Source: Mycolicibacterium litorale (GTDB lineage Bacteria; Actinomycetota; Actinomycetes; Mycobacteriales; Mycobacteriaceae). Taken from it: a stretch of 64,000 bases of DNA. The DNA lies in the NCBI GenBank assembly GCA_002007745.1, contig CP019882.1, positions 2,542,001 through 2,606,000 on the forward strand, given 5' to 3'. Each line of letters begins with the position of its first letter. Positions within the stretch are counted from its first letter, which is position 1. The notes under the pieces were generated by a model, which saw only the letters and a list, made by a program, of their open reading frames with translations, ran no database searches and was not told the DNA's origin. The position numbers and the translations under genes were made by a program. This document shows, piece after piece, positions 55,447-64,000 of the stretch.

Positions 55447-56717
55447 TCCGATCGGTGCACCGTCTGGTGGTGACCGCGTCGTGCGTCGCGGTCACCGCGA
55501 CGGGCTGCAGTTTCGGTGGGCTGAATTCGCTTCCGCTGCCCGGCACGGTCGGTCACGGCAAGGGATCCACCAGTTACCACATCGAGCTGGCCAATGTTGG
55601 TCAGCTGGAATCGAACTCGCCGGTTCTGGTCGGCGATGTCGTGGTCGGCAGTGTGGGTGACATGAGGGTGACGGACTGGCACGCCGACGTCGAGGTATCG
55701 GTCAAGCCAGGTGTGGTGATCCCCGCCAATGCGGTCGCAACGGTGGGACAGACCAGCCTGCTGGGTTCGATGCACCTGGCCTTGAACCCGCCGCTGGGCC
55801 AGGCGCCCACCGGGGTGCTGCAGCCCGGTGCGACCCTGGGCCTGAACCGCTCGTCGACCTACCCGTCGACCGAACAGACCCTCTCGGCACTGTCAGTCGT
55901 GGTCAACGGCGGGGGACTGGGGCAGATCGGGGACATCATCCACGAGTTCAGCGCCGCGGTGAACGGACGCGAAGACAAGATCCGCGACTTGCTGACCCAA
56001 CTCAACGATTTCGTCGGATTGCTGGCCGACCAGCGCGACAGCATCAACGAGGCGGTGAACTCCCTGAACCGGCTTGCCGGAACGTTCGCCGGACAACGTG
56101 ATGTCCTTACCCAGGCTCTCGAGCGGATTCCGCCCGCCGTCGACGTACTGGTCAACGAACGTCCTCGCATCGTCACCGCCCTGGCCAAGTTCCGTGACTT
56201 CTCCAATCTGGCCACCGGCCTGGTCAACGACACCAAGGCCGACTTGGTTCGCAACCTGCAGAACCTCGAGCCCACACTCAAGGCGCTGGCCGACGTCGGT
56301 CCGAAACTGGACACCGCGCTGGCTTACTTCCCGACCTTCCCCTACACGCAGGCGACGATCGACCGGGCCATCCGCGGCGACTACCTCAACCAGTTCATCG
56401 TCTTCGATCTCACCGTCCCCCGGTTGAAGAAGACGCTGTTCCTCGGCACCCGCTGGGGTGACGAGAACGCGAAACTGGTTCCCGCCCCTGGAGATCCGTG
56501 GTACGCGACATACACCTACGATCCGCTGAACGCACCGTTCAGCGGGCCACCCCCGACCGAGGTGGCCGGTATTCCGCCGTTGGTCGACCCGGCCCCGGCG
56601 CCGGCCGCCCCGCCCGCCGCGCTGACCGGTGCCAGTCAACCGGCGCCGGGAGAGGGAACCGGACCGTTGCCGGGCCCGGCTCCGGAACAGACGCCACAGG
56701 ACGGGGGTGGTAACTGA
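55443..56717 (+). CDS. mceE: MceE-type MlaD-domain lipoprotein
   Basis: 424 residues. Signal peptide with lipobox (VTATGC), the usual lipid anchor of MceE (LprK/LprN-like). MlaD domain (VGQLESNSPVLVGDVVVGSV, VGQTSLLGSMHLAL), helical segment and Pro/Ala-rich end. Shares one base with mceF (TGATG). Confidence 0.9.
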   Translation: MIRSVHRLVVTASCVAVTATGCSFGGLNSLPLPGTVGHGKGSTSYHIELANVGQLESNSPVLVGDVVVGSVGDMRVTDWHADVEVSVKPGVVIPANAVATVGQTSLLGSMHLALNPPLGQAPTGVLQPGATLGLNRSSTYPSTEQTLSALSVVVNGGGLGQIGDIIHEFSAAVNGREDKIRDLLTQLNDFVGLLADQRDSINEAVNSLNRLAGTFAGQRDVLTQALERIPPAVDVLVNERPRIVTALAKFRDFSNLATGLVNDTKADLVRNLQNLEPTLKALADVGPKLDTALAYFPTFPYTQATIDRAIRGDYLNQFIVFDLTVPRLKKTLFLGTRWGDENAKLVPAPGDPWYATYTYDPLNAPFSGPPPTEVAGIPPLVDPAPAPAAPPAALTGASQPAPGEGTGPLPGPAPEQTPQDGGGN

Positions 56718-58375
56718 TGCTGACCCGGTTCGTCCGTAACCAGCTCATCATCTTCACGATCGCCTCGATCGTCGGCATCGGCGTGATGGTGGTGACCTAT
56801 CTGCAAGCTCCGACCCTCTTGGGCATCGGCCGGATGACGGTCAAGCTCGAGCTGCCGAGAACAGGAGGGCTGTACCAGTTCTCGAATGTCACCTACCGCG
56901 GTGTGCAGCTGGGCAAGGTCACCGACGTACGTCCGACCCGTAGCGGGGCCGAGGCGACGTTGTCGCTGGCCACCTCCCCGAAGGTGCCGGCGGACCTGCA
57001 GGCTCGCGTGCTCAGTGTCTCGGCGGTCGGCGAGCAGTACGTGGACCTCGTCCCGCGCACCGATTCCGGCCCCTACCTGCAGAACGGATCGGTGATCCCG
57101 GTCTCGAACGCCACGGTTCCGCAAGCTGTCGGCCCGATGCTGGACCAGGTCAGCCAGTTGCTCACCAGCATCCCCAAGGAACGACTCAGCGATCTGCTCG
57201 ACGGTGCCTTCACCTCGCTCAACGGCGCCGGCGACGACCTCAGCACCTTGATGGACTCCTCGTCGAAGTTGGCCGCGGATTTCAGCGGTGCCGCCGACCA
57301 GGCCCGCACGCTGGTCGACGACAGCCGCCCGCTGCTGGACGGTCAGCTCGCCTCGACCGACTCGATCCGGACCTGGGCCCGCAGCCTGGCCGGGATCACC
57401 GATCAGCTGAACACCAACGATCCGCAGTGGCGTGGTGTGCTGGCCAACGGCCCGGCTGCCGCCGACGAGGCTTCGGCACTGCTGAACCAGGTGAAGCCGA
57501 CGTTGCCGGTGTTGTTGGCCAACCTGACCACTATCGGGCAGGTGGGTGTCACCTATCACGCCTCGCTGGAACAGCTACTGGTGTTGTTGCCGCCCTACAT
57601 CGGGTCCATCCAGACCGTCGGCTCGCCGCTGAACAACCCCACAGGTATGACGCTGGGTGACTTCACCCTGACGCTCAATGATCCGCCGGCCTGCACGGTG
57701 GGCTTCCTGCCGCCTTCGTCGTGGCGCTCGCCGCAGGATCTCTCCGATGCCGACACCCCCGACGGGCTCTACTGCAAGCTGCCGCAGGACTCGCCGACCG
57801 CCGTGCGTGGTGCGCGGAACTATCCGTGCCAGGACCATCCTGGCAAGCGTGCCCCCACGGTGGAGATCTGCGACAGCGACAAGCCCTATGAGCCGCTGGC
57901 CATGCGACAGCACGCGACCGGCCCCAATCCGATCGATCCGAGCCTGGTCGCCCAGGGAATCCCACCGGATGACCGGGTGACGTTCAACGACCACATCTAC
58001 GGCCCGCTGCAGGGTACGCCGATGCCGCCCGGCCCGGCCCCAGCCGCGCCACCCGGTCCGCCGTCGGAGATCCCGGCGGCCCCGGTGGCCCCGGCCGCTG
58101 GGCAGCTACCACCGGCGCCGCAGGCACCCCCGGCCGCGAACACCCCTGCACCGCAGCCGGTGCCGGATCTGGCACCGATCGACCAGGGCGGTGCACCACC
58201 GGTCGCTCCGAGTGCATTCACTCCGGGTACGGCCGACGGTCCATCGGTGGCCATCGCGACCTACGACCCGAAGACGGGTCAGTACGCCACCCCGGACGGC
58301 AACGTGTTCCGGCAGACGGATCTGGTGCCCAACGGCGGCGAACGCTCCTGGAAGGACTTGTTGCCCACCACATGA
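56717..58375 (+). CDS. mceF: MceF-type MlaD-domain protein
   Basis: 552 residues. Anchor NQLIIFTIASIVGIGVMVV, MlaD domain (YQFSNVTYRGVQLGKVTDVR, VLSVSAVGEQYVDLVP), helical needle, Cys-containing region (CTVGFLPPSSWRSPQDL, CKLPQDSP, YPCQDHPGKRAPTVEICD), and a long Pro/Ala tail. Last Mce subunit of the operon. Confidence 0.9.
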   Translation: MLTRFVRNQLIIFTIASIVGIGVMVVTYLQAPTLLGIGRMTVKLELPRTGGLYQFSNVTYRGVQLGKVTDVRPTRSGAEATLSLATSPKVPADLQARVLSVSAVGEQYVDLVPRTDSGPYLQNGSVIPVSNATVPQAVGPMLDQVSQLLTSIPKERLSDLLDGAFTSLNGAGDDLSTLMDSSSKLAADFSGAADQARTLVDDSRPLLDGQLASTDSIRTWARSLAGITDQLNTNDPQWRGVLANGPAAADEASALLNQVKPTLPVLLANLTTIGQVGVTYHASLEQLLVLLPPYIGSIQTVGSPLNNPTGMTLGDFTLTLNDPPACTVGFLPPSSWRSPQDLSDADTPDGLYCKLPQDSPTAVRGARNYPCQDHPGKRAPTVEICDSDKPYEPLAMRQHATGPNPIDPSLVAQGIPPDDRVTFNDHIYGPLQGTPMPPGPAPAAPPGPPSEIPAAPVAPAAGQLPPAPQAPPAANTPAPQPVPDLAPIDQGGAPPVAPSAFTPGTADGPSVAIATYDPKTGQYATPDGNVFRQTDLVPNGGERSWKDLLPTT

Positions 58376-58395
58376 CGGTCGAAGGGAGAGGTCCG

Positions 58396-58911
58396 ATGCG
58401 TACGTCCCGGATGTTGATGAGCACTGGGGTGCTGGCGGCCGCCGTCCTCGCCGGTGCCCTGCACCCTGCGATCGCCTCCGCCTCCGAGAAGTGGGCGCTC
58501 AACGGCACTTTCGTCGCCACCTCCAACGGCGAGTGGGCCACCACCAACGACGTGTTCCACGACGAACGCAGTGTCCGCAGCATCTGGACCATCTCGTCGG
58601 TGTGCAGCTATCCCACTGAATGCACCGGTACCGTCAGCAGTGATCAGGGCTGGACCGCGCCGATCTACCAGACCGGCGGGGATTGGTATGTCAAGCGCAC
58701 GGTCGAGAACTGGATGCCTTGCCAGGACGGCACATCCGCGCCCGGTCTGCAGGTGTTCCGGTTCCACGGTTCGTCGCCGGGCGGCGACCAGACCGACCCG
58801 AGTTCCAACATGCTGGTCGGCCAAGATGAGACCACCGGCCTGGCCGGGGCCTGCGGCCGCAGCCTTCCGCTGTTCATCAACATGCCGTTCAAGTTGGTCA
58901 AGCAGGGCTGA
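58396..58911 (+). CDS. Small exported protein at the end of the mce operon
   Basis: 171 residues from ATG 58396 with GGGAG upstream; an ATG at 58372 overlaps the mceF stop but would add residues before the signal peptide. Signal peptide MRTSRMLMSTGVLAAAVLAG, cleavage near AIASAS. The mature protein has four Cys (VCSYPTEC, MPCQDG, GACGRS) that could form two disulfides, and a Trp/Tyr-rich beta pattern. I do not recognise the family. Mce operons often end with accessory secreted or membrane proteins, so a periplasmic helper is plausible. It is convergent with the KstD gene, overlapping by 14 bases. Confidence 0.75.
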   Translation: MRTSRMLMSTGVLAAAVLAGALHPAIASASEKWALNGTFVATSNGEWATTNDVFHDERSVRSIWTISSVCSYPTECTGTVSSDQGWTAPIYQTGGDWYVKRTVENWMPCQDGTSAPGLQVFRFHGSSPGGDQTDPSSNMLVGQDETTGLAGACGRSLPLFINMPFKLVKQG

Positions 58912-60448
58912 CGTCGATGCCGGCCATGTCCAAAGCGGCCAGATGGCTGAACAACATCGATGCGCCGATGGGGTTCCCGCCGCCGGGATAGGTGGTTCCG
59001 CTGACCGCGGCCATCGTGTTGCCCGCGGCGTACAAGCCCGCTATCGGGGCACCGGTTCGGTCGAGCACCCGGGCCCGATGGTCGGTTAGCAGCCCGCCCT
59101 TGGTGCCCAGATCGGACAGACCGAACGCGGCAGCGTGAAACGGCGGTTGGTCGATCGGCACCAGCGGTGATTCACCGGCGGAGAACGCCCGGTCGTACGG
59201 CTCGTCACCGCGACCGAAGTCGGCGTCGGCGCCGGCGGCGACCATCTCGTTGTAGCGGGCGATCGTCTGCTCAAGGTTGTCGGCGGGAACACCGATCACC
59301 TCGGCCAGCTCCGCCAATGTGGCTGCCGTGCGCCATAGTCCGGCGTTGCGGTATTCCTCGGCGTCGACCATCGAGACGTTGGTCGCCTTGACCGGTGGCA
59401 CCGCACCCTCACGGTCGTCGTAGACCATCCAGAACGGCACGCTGAGGTGCCCGGCCTGCATCTCGCGGATGATCTCGCGGCCGATTCGGTCGTAGGCCGC
59501 CGACTCGTTGACGAAACGTCGGCCGGACTGGTTGACGAAGACACCACCGGTGAACCACAGTGCGAACGCCGACCGCCCGTCAGGATGGGTGAGCCCCGGT
59601 GACCACCACGCCTGATCCATTAGGTCGGTGGCGGCCCCGAGGCGCAGTGCGGCCTCGAGCGCGGCGCCGGTGTTACCGGTGCAGCCCATGCTGTCTGCCG
59701 AATCGCCAGGCACGCCGTATCTGTCGCGCAACTGGTCATTGTGCTCGAATCCGCCGGCCGCCAACAGGACGCCACGCCGGGCGCCGATGCGCACCGGAGC
59801 GCCGTCCCGCTGTACCACCGCACCGACCACGCGGTTGTCGTGGACGATCAGATCGGTGAGCTCGGCGTTGCGATACAGCGCGGCGTCGGGATAGCCGCTC
59901 AGCGCCGCGAGGAACCTGCCGATCAATGCGCGGCCGCCGAAGAGCTTCTCCGGCGCGGGTGTGCCGAGTCGGTCGTTGTCCAGCGGCCCACGGACCAGCC
60001 CCGCATAGGGGCCGAGCCGTTCCCCACGGATAGGTGCGGCGACGATGTGGCGTAATCCATCGCCCCGAGAGTCGGGAGCCTTGCCGTAATAGTCCGGCCA
60101 CGGCAACACCGAGAACGTGAAGTTCTCGTCGGCTTCCAGATATTCGATCAGGCCGGCACCGCGTCGGATATAGGTCTCCTGCAGGTCGCGCGGGGTCCGG
60201 TCACCGATGACGGAATGGAAGTAGTTGAGCGCCTTCTCGAGCGTGTCGTCGCTGCCGGCGCGTTGCAGCACCGGGTTGCACGGGAACCACATGCCGCCAC
60301 CACCCGAATAGGCGGTGGTTCCACCGAACTTGTCGGTCGCCTCGGCCAGCACCACCGAAAGCCCCTCCCGGGCTGCGGTGTAGGCGCCGGTGATACCGCC
60401 GCCGGAACCGGCGACGACGACATCGACGGTCTCGTCGAACTCAGGCAT
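58898..60448 (-). CDS. 3-ketosteroid delta1-dehydrogenase-like flavoprotein (KstD family)
   Basis: 516 residues from ATG 60448 (GGAGG eight bases upstream; ATG 60469 is also in frame). FAD motif VVVAGSGGGITGAYTAAREG, KFGGTTAYSGGGGMWFPCN, PWPDYYG with the Tyr region used in KstD, RGVLLAAGGFEHN, and C-terminal SGTTYPGGGNPIGASMLFSH, which has the Tyr-x3-Gly of the catalytic loop. KstD introduces the C1-C2 double bond of steroid ring A. Last gene of the HsaA/HsaC-like operon. Exact substrate not provable by eye. Confidence 0.82.
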   Translation of the reverse strand: MPEFDETVDVVVAGSGGGITGAYTAAREGLSVVLAEATDKFGGTTAYSGGGGMWFPCNPVLQRAGSDDTLEKALNYFHSVIGDRTPRDLQETYIRRGAGLIEYLEADENFTFSVLPWPDYYGKAPDSRGDGLRHIVAAPIRGERLGPYAGLVRGPLDNDRLGTPAPEKLFGGRALIGRFLAALSGYPDAALYRNAELTDLIVHDNRVVGAVVQRDGAPVRIGARRGVLLAAGGFEHNDQLRDRYGVPGDSADSMGCTGNTGAALEAALRLGAATDLMDQAWWSPGLTHPDGRSAFALWFTGGVFVNQSGRRFVNESAAYDRIGREIIREMQAGHLSVPFWMVYDDREGAVPPVKATNVSMVDAEEYRNAGLWRTAATLAELAEVIGVPADNLEQTIARYNEMVAAGADADFGRGDEPYDRAFSAGESPLVPIDQPPFHAAAFGLSDLGTKGGLLTDHRARVLDRTGAPIAGLYAAGNTMAAVSGTTYPGGGNPIGASMLFSHLAALDMAGIDVSPA

Positions 60449-60471
60449 GTCAGTGACCTCCGTTTCCATAG

Positions 60472-61932
60472 CTACCCCCGTGCTGCCGTGCCGCCGGCGC
60501 GGCGGCCGTAGAAGCTGCCGTCACCGAGCGAGATGCCGCTGGCGTATCCGCACGCCGCCAGCCCCGCAGTGCAGCGCCCTGCCGCGTACAGCCCGGGGAT
60601 CGGCTCACCGCTGACGTGCAGCACCTCGGCGTTGAGGCTGGTCCGCAGCCCGCCGAGCGGGAACCCGCCGGTGGCATGCCGTAGGTCGATCGCGCCCACC
60701 GGGCTGCCGATCGGGCGCAACCAACGGGATTTCTTGTGCAGCAACGGATCTTCGCCACGAAGTGCACCCTCGTTGTAGCGAGCCACCGTGTCCTGCAGGC
60801 TACCGGAGGGCAGTCCCATCTCGGCCTCGAGTTCGGCGACCGTCTCGCACACCCACTTCGGTTTGCGCAGAATCAGTTTGGGCGTCTGTGACGCCAGAGC
60901 CTGCTCTTGGCCCGCTTCGTCGATGATCAGGAACGCCTGGTCCTGTTGGTGGTAGAGCGTGAGCTGACCCGCCCGGCCCGGATAGGTGTCCTCGGCGACG
61001 TAACGCTGCCCTCGCGTGTTGACCAGGATGCCACGGACCAACTGCTGGGGATCGACGAGAAAGGCGACCTCGGTGGCATCGGTGTGCGCCAAGTCGGCGC
61101 CCAGCGCCTGCGCCATTCGGATGCCCTGTCCGTCATGCTGTTCCACCGCGGAAATGGGCCGGCCCGCGATCCGGGGCGTGAAGCGGGCCATCATCGAGTC
61201 GTTGTAGGCGAAGCTGCCGGTCGCCAGCACCACGCCCCGCCGCGCTCGAATGGCGATGTCGGTACCGTACTGGCGGGCGCGGATACCGACGACACGGCCG
61301 TCGGATTCGACGATGAGCGAGCGCACCCGCACGTCGTAGAGGGCCCGGACCCCGAGTGTGGTAGCCGTCTGCACCAGCGGCTTCATCAGCATGAACCCGG
61401 CGCTGGCCTGCCCCTGCTTCTTGTTCTGCATCATCGGCACGTGACCGCGGGGTGCCGGGTCGGCAACGGTGTTGAACGGGTAGGCGTCCTCACCGCCGCT
61501 GTACATCAGCCCCTGGTCGCCCAGCGGTTCCCAACCAGGCTCGGCGAAGAACTCTGGTTTGAACGGCACCCCGCAGTCCACCAGCCACTCGAAATGGCCG
61601 ACGCTGCCGGCACAGTAATCGGCGATACGGTCGGCGTCGGCGCCCGGCCCCATCGCCACATTGAGAAACGCCGCCATGTTGTCAACGGAATCGCGAAAAC
61701 CGCAAGCGGTTTGGAGTCCGGTACCGCCGCCCAGATAGATGAACCCGCCGGCCAACGCGGCCGCGCCGCCCCACGCGCCGGCGCGTTCCAGCACCAGCAC
61801 GTCGGCGCCGGTACGGGCGGCCTCGACCGCCGCGGTCGCGCCGGCGACACCGTAGCCGGCGATCAGCACGTCGGCCTCGTGGTCCCAGCTCGTCACCGAG
61901 GCCGCCGAGACGGGGTGGACGTCGGTGCTCAC
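60472..61932 (-). CDS. FAD-dependent dehydrogenase (KstD/fumarate-reductase family), second copy
   Basis: 486 residues from GTG 61932, directly after the dioxygenase stop; longer in-frame starts would overlap that gene. FAD motif VLIAGYGVAGATAAVEAART, GGAAALAGGFIYLGGG, ARRGVVLATGSFAYND, and C-terminal AAGRCTAGLAACGYASGISL. It lacks the YPGGG loop of its neighbour, having CGYASGISLGDG instead, so it may act on another ring or bond, or be a steroid 4-dehydrogenase-like enzyme. Same operon. Confidence 0.78.
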   Translation of the reverse strand: MSTDVHPVSAASVTSWDHEADVLIAGYGVAGATAAVEAARTGADVLVLERAGAWGGAAALAGGFIYLGGGTGLQTACGFRDSVDNMAAFLNVAMGPGADADRIADYCAGSVGHFEWLVDCGVPFKPEFFAEPGWEPLGDQGLMYSGGEDAYPFNTVADPAPRGHVPMMQNKKQGQASAGFMLMKPLVQTATTLGVRALYDVRVRSLIVESDGRVVGIRARQYGTDIAIRARRGVVLATGSFAYNDSMMARFTPRIAGRPISAVEQHDGQGIRMAQALGADLAHTDATEVAFLVDPQQLVRGILVNTRGQRYVAEDTYPGRAGQLTLYHQQDQAFLIIDEAGQEQALASQTPKLILRKPKWVCETVAELEAEMGLPSGSLQDTVARYNEGALRGEDPLLHKKSRWLRPIGSPVGAIDLRHATGGFPLGGLRTSLNAEVLHVSGEPIPGLYAAGRCTAGLAACGYASGISLGDGSFYGRRAGGTAARG

Positions 61933-61933
61933 G

Positions 61934-62842
61934 TCAGGGCCGCATGGCGGCTGGCAGATCCCCGACCCATTTGTGACCCCAATAGCTGTCGGCGGTGATT
62001 TCCTCTGCGGTGTAGCTGCTTTCGTCGATACGCAGTCCACCGGTGCCGAATTCGATGTCCCAGTCGCCGGGGGCGCGGACGTAGAACGACACCATCTTGT
62101 CGTTGGTGTGCCGGCCCAGTGTGGAGGACAACTGAAATCCCTCTGCGGCCACTCGGTCCAGCGCCTCGCCGACGGCGTCGAGGCTGTCGACCTCGACCAT
62201 CATGTGGATCAGCCCCGGATCGCGTTGGTGGGTGGCTGGTGCGATGGCCAGGCTGTGGTGGCGTTCGTTGATGCCGAGGAAGCGGATCCGGATCGGGCCG
62301 AACTCCTTGGGCAGCGGCACGCGGAACGCGCCGCGGGATACGAATCCCAATACTTCGGTGTAGAAGTCGAACAGGCCGGGCGCGTCCAGTGCCGGCAGGA
62401 CGACGTGGCCCAGCCCCTGGTCACCGGTGACGAACCGCGCACCGAACGGCGTGATCACCGGACTGTGGTCGAGCACCGCGCCGTGGAACACCTCCAGGTG
62501 CGTGCCGGCCGGGTCCTCGAAAGCCACCACCTCCTCGACCCTGCGGTCGTCGGCTTCGGACTGGGACAGCTGCCGGTAGGTGACCCCGGCGCCGTCCAGG
62601 ACGGTTTTCAGCTGCTCCAGCGCGGCGCGGTCACGGACTTCCCAACCCACGGTGACGATACGGTCGCTGTCGCCGGGTACCACGATGATGCGAGCGGCGC
62701 GCTCGTCCATGCGCAGATACAGCGCGGTGGAATCGGGCCCCCTGCCCTCGGCGAATCCCAGTACACCGAAGGCGAATCGCCGCCAGCGGTCGATGTCGGC
62801 GGTCTGGATCGTGACGTAGCCGAGGCTCTTCAACAGGCTCAC
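61934..62842 (-). CDS. Type I extradiol dioxygenase, HsaC/BphC-like
   Basis: 302 residues, GTG start. Two vicinal-oxygen-chelate domains. Iron ligands are His in GLGHVVLPALD, His in LIHMMVEVDS, and Glu in WDIEFGTGG. Second-sphere catalytic residues are in NERHHSLAIAP and GRHTNDKMVSFYV. HsaC cleaves the aromatic A ring of 3,4-DHSA in cholesterol catabolism; this protein has the same complete active site. Thirteen bases after the HsaA-like gene. Confidence 0.86.
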   Translation of the reverse strand: MSLLKSLGYVTIQTADIDRWRRFAFGVLGFAEGRGPDSTALYLRMDERAARIIVVPGDSDRIVTVGWEVRDRAALEQLKTVLDGAGVTYRQLSQSEADDRRVEEVVAFEDPAGTHLEVFHGAVLDHSPVITPFGARFVTGDQGLGHVVLPALDAPGLFDFYTEVLGFVSRGAFRVPLPKEFGPIRIRFLGINERHHSLAIAPATHQRDPGLIHMMVEVDSLDAVGEALDRVAAEGFQLSSTLGRHTNDKMVSFYVRAPGDWDIEFGTGGLRIDESSYTAEEITADSYWGHKWVGDLPAAMRP

Positions 62843-62855
62843 CGGTGCGCTCCGC

Positions 62856-64000
62856 TCAGATCATCGCTCGCAGCGAGCCCTGCGGCTCCACACCGAAGGA
62901 ACTCAGCGCGGCGGCGTGATAGGTGGTCCCCGGTACGTGAATGGCGTGCGCCATCCCGGTGTGCGCATCGCGCCAGTAGCGCTGCAGAGGCTTGTCCATC
63001 CGCATCGCGTTGCCGCCGGAGCGGGCGAAGATCTCGTCCACCGCGCTGACCGCGCGCCATACCGCGCGGACCTGGGTGCGCCGCCCCGCCGCGCGGTCGG
63101 CGAACGAGACCTCTTTGCCGGAATCCACCATGTCGTAGATTCGATCCACGTTGGCCAGGATCTCCTGGCGCGCGGCGTTGATGTCGGCGGCAGCCTCACC
63201 GATCGCGTACATCACGTACGGGTCGTCCTTGATCGCCGTGCCGGCCGCGCTCACCCGCTCACGCTGGTAGTCCAGGTGCGCGGCCAGTGCCCCTTCGCAG
63301 ATCCCGATGGTCGCCGAGGAGATGCCCAGTGGGAACATCGTCGACCACGGCATCAGGTACAAGGTGTCGGTCATCCCGGCTTCCCGCTGGGCGGTGCCGT
63401 CCATCACCTTGAACGCGTCCATCACCCGGTACTCGGGCACGAAGGCGTCCTTGACGATGACGTCCTTGGAACCGGTGCCGCGCAGACCCACGACGTCCCA
63501 GGAATCCTCGACGATCGTGTAATCCTTACGCGGCAGAATCATGTGCAGCATCTGCGGAGGCATCTGCACCTTGCCGTCGGCGTCGCTCTTGATGGCACCG
63601 AGGAAGATCCAGTCGCAGTGATCGGTGCCCGAACTGAACTGCCAGCGCCCGTTGAAGACATAGCCGCCGTCGACCGGCTTGGCGATGCCCTGGGGGCGTA
63701 GGGGGAGGCCACCCAGGTGTCGACGTCGTCGGCCCAGATCTCCTCGGCCACCCGTGGGTCGGCGTAGGCCAGCTGGTAGGGATGCACGCCGACCACACCG
63801 TTGATCCATCCGGCGGCGGGGTCCAGGGCTGCCAGCGCCATCACGGTCTCGGCGAACTCGCGCGGATGCACCTCCAGACCGCCGAACTTCGCCGGCTGCA
63901 GCAGCCGGATGTGGCCCGCCCGCTTCATCAGCTTCACGGTGTCGTCGGTGAGTTTGCCGATCTTCTCGGCCTGCACGGCCTGCTCACGCAGCTGGTCGGC
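62856..64000 (-). CDS. HsaA-like flavin-dependent monooxygenase, start outside window, frame broken once
   Basis: Runs in from the right edge (ADQLREQAVQAEKIGKL...). The frame is lost at GGGGG 63692-63696; one more base joins DTWVASPYAPQGIAKPVDGG. Acyl-CoA-dehydrogenase-fold group D monooxygenase of the HsaA/HpaB-like type: LLQPAKFGGLEVHPREFAET, GWINGVVGVHPYQLAY, FSSGTDHCDWIFLGA, VVGLRGTGSKDVIVKDAFVP, and QRYWRDAHTGMAHAIH. HsaA hydroxylates a phenolic secosteroid with flavin from HsaB; no HsaB is visible here. First visible gene of the operon HsaA-HsaC-FAD-KstD. Confidence 0.83.

Overview
The window is high-GC actinobacterial DNA and reads as a fast-growing Mycobacterium/Mycolicibacterium. 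The main reasons are a complete yrbE-mceABCDEF operon, a nicotinamidase with every PncA catalytic and metal residue followed by an Rv2042c-like gene, DUF4333, DUF6328 and DUF1206 proteins, a KstR-type operator and steroid ring-degradation enzymes. I see no rRNA, tRNA, CRISPR array, transposase or integrase.

Layout. (1) 1-3.4 kb: a broken SCO6745-family gene, a triple-DUF4333 lipoprotein, and a LysR regulator divergent from an SDR/DUF2255 pair. (2) 3.5-23.9 kb: a phosphonate-oriented accessory region. It holds PhnM without C-P lyase, an SDR, a PhnZ-type HD oxygenase without PhnY, a phosphotransacetylase-family protein, two GlpT-like transporters, phosphonoacetate hydrolase (PhnA), a PhnX-like hydrolase with a phosphonate-associated alcohol dehydrogenase, and three GntR/UTRA regulators. 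An operon of class II aldolase, HAD phosphatase, DhaL, DhaK, PFK, ketopantoate-reductase-like protein and alpha/beta hydrolase is inserted in it. Two families of shared palindromes tie the promoters together. (3) 24.1-26.9 kb: gluconate regulator, kinase and permease. (4) 26.9-31 kb: membrane proteins and a TetR. (5) 31-35.7 kb: a glycosyltransferase/methyltransferase/prenyltransferase-like operon, a second methyltransferase and a metallo-hydrolase. (6) 35.7-41.6 kb: a three-domain kinase/aminotransferase, pncA with its partner, DUF1206 and DedA proteins. (7) 41.7-45.9 kb: a polyamine-type ABC importer, potADBC, whose first gene appears to start at CTG. (8) 46-64 kb: acyl-CoA dehydrogenase, TetR and SDR; then an mce operon behind a perfect match to the KstR operator consensus; then, on the other strand, HsaA-like, HsaC-like and two KstD-like flavoenzymes. 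This last block looks like a steroid uptake and breakdown module.

Quality warning. Seven genes are interrupted at nine places, and every interruption is repaired by adding one G/C to a G/C run. This looks like systematic homopolymer under-calling in the sequence, so I annotate these genes at full length and flag the break points.
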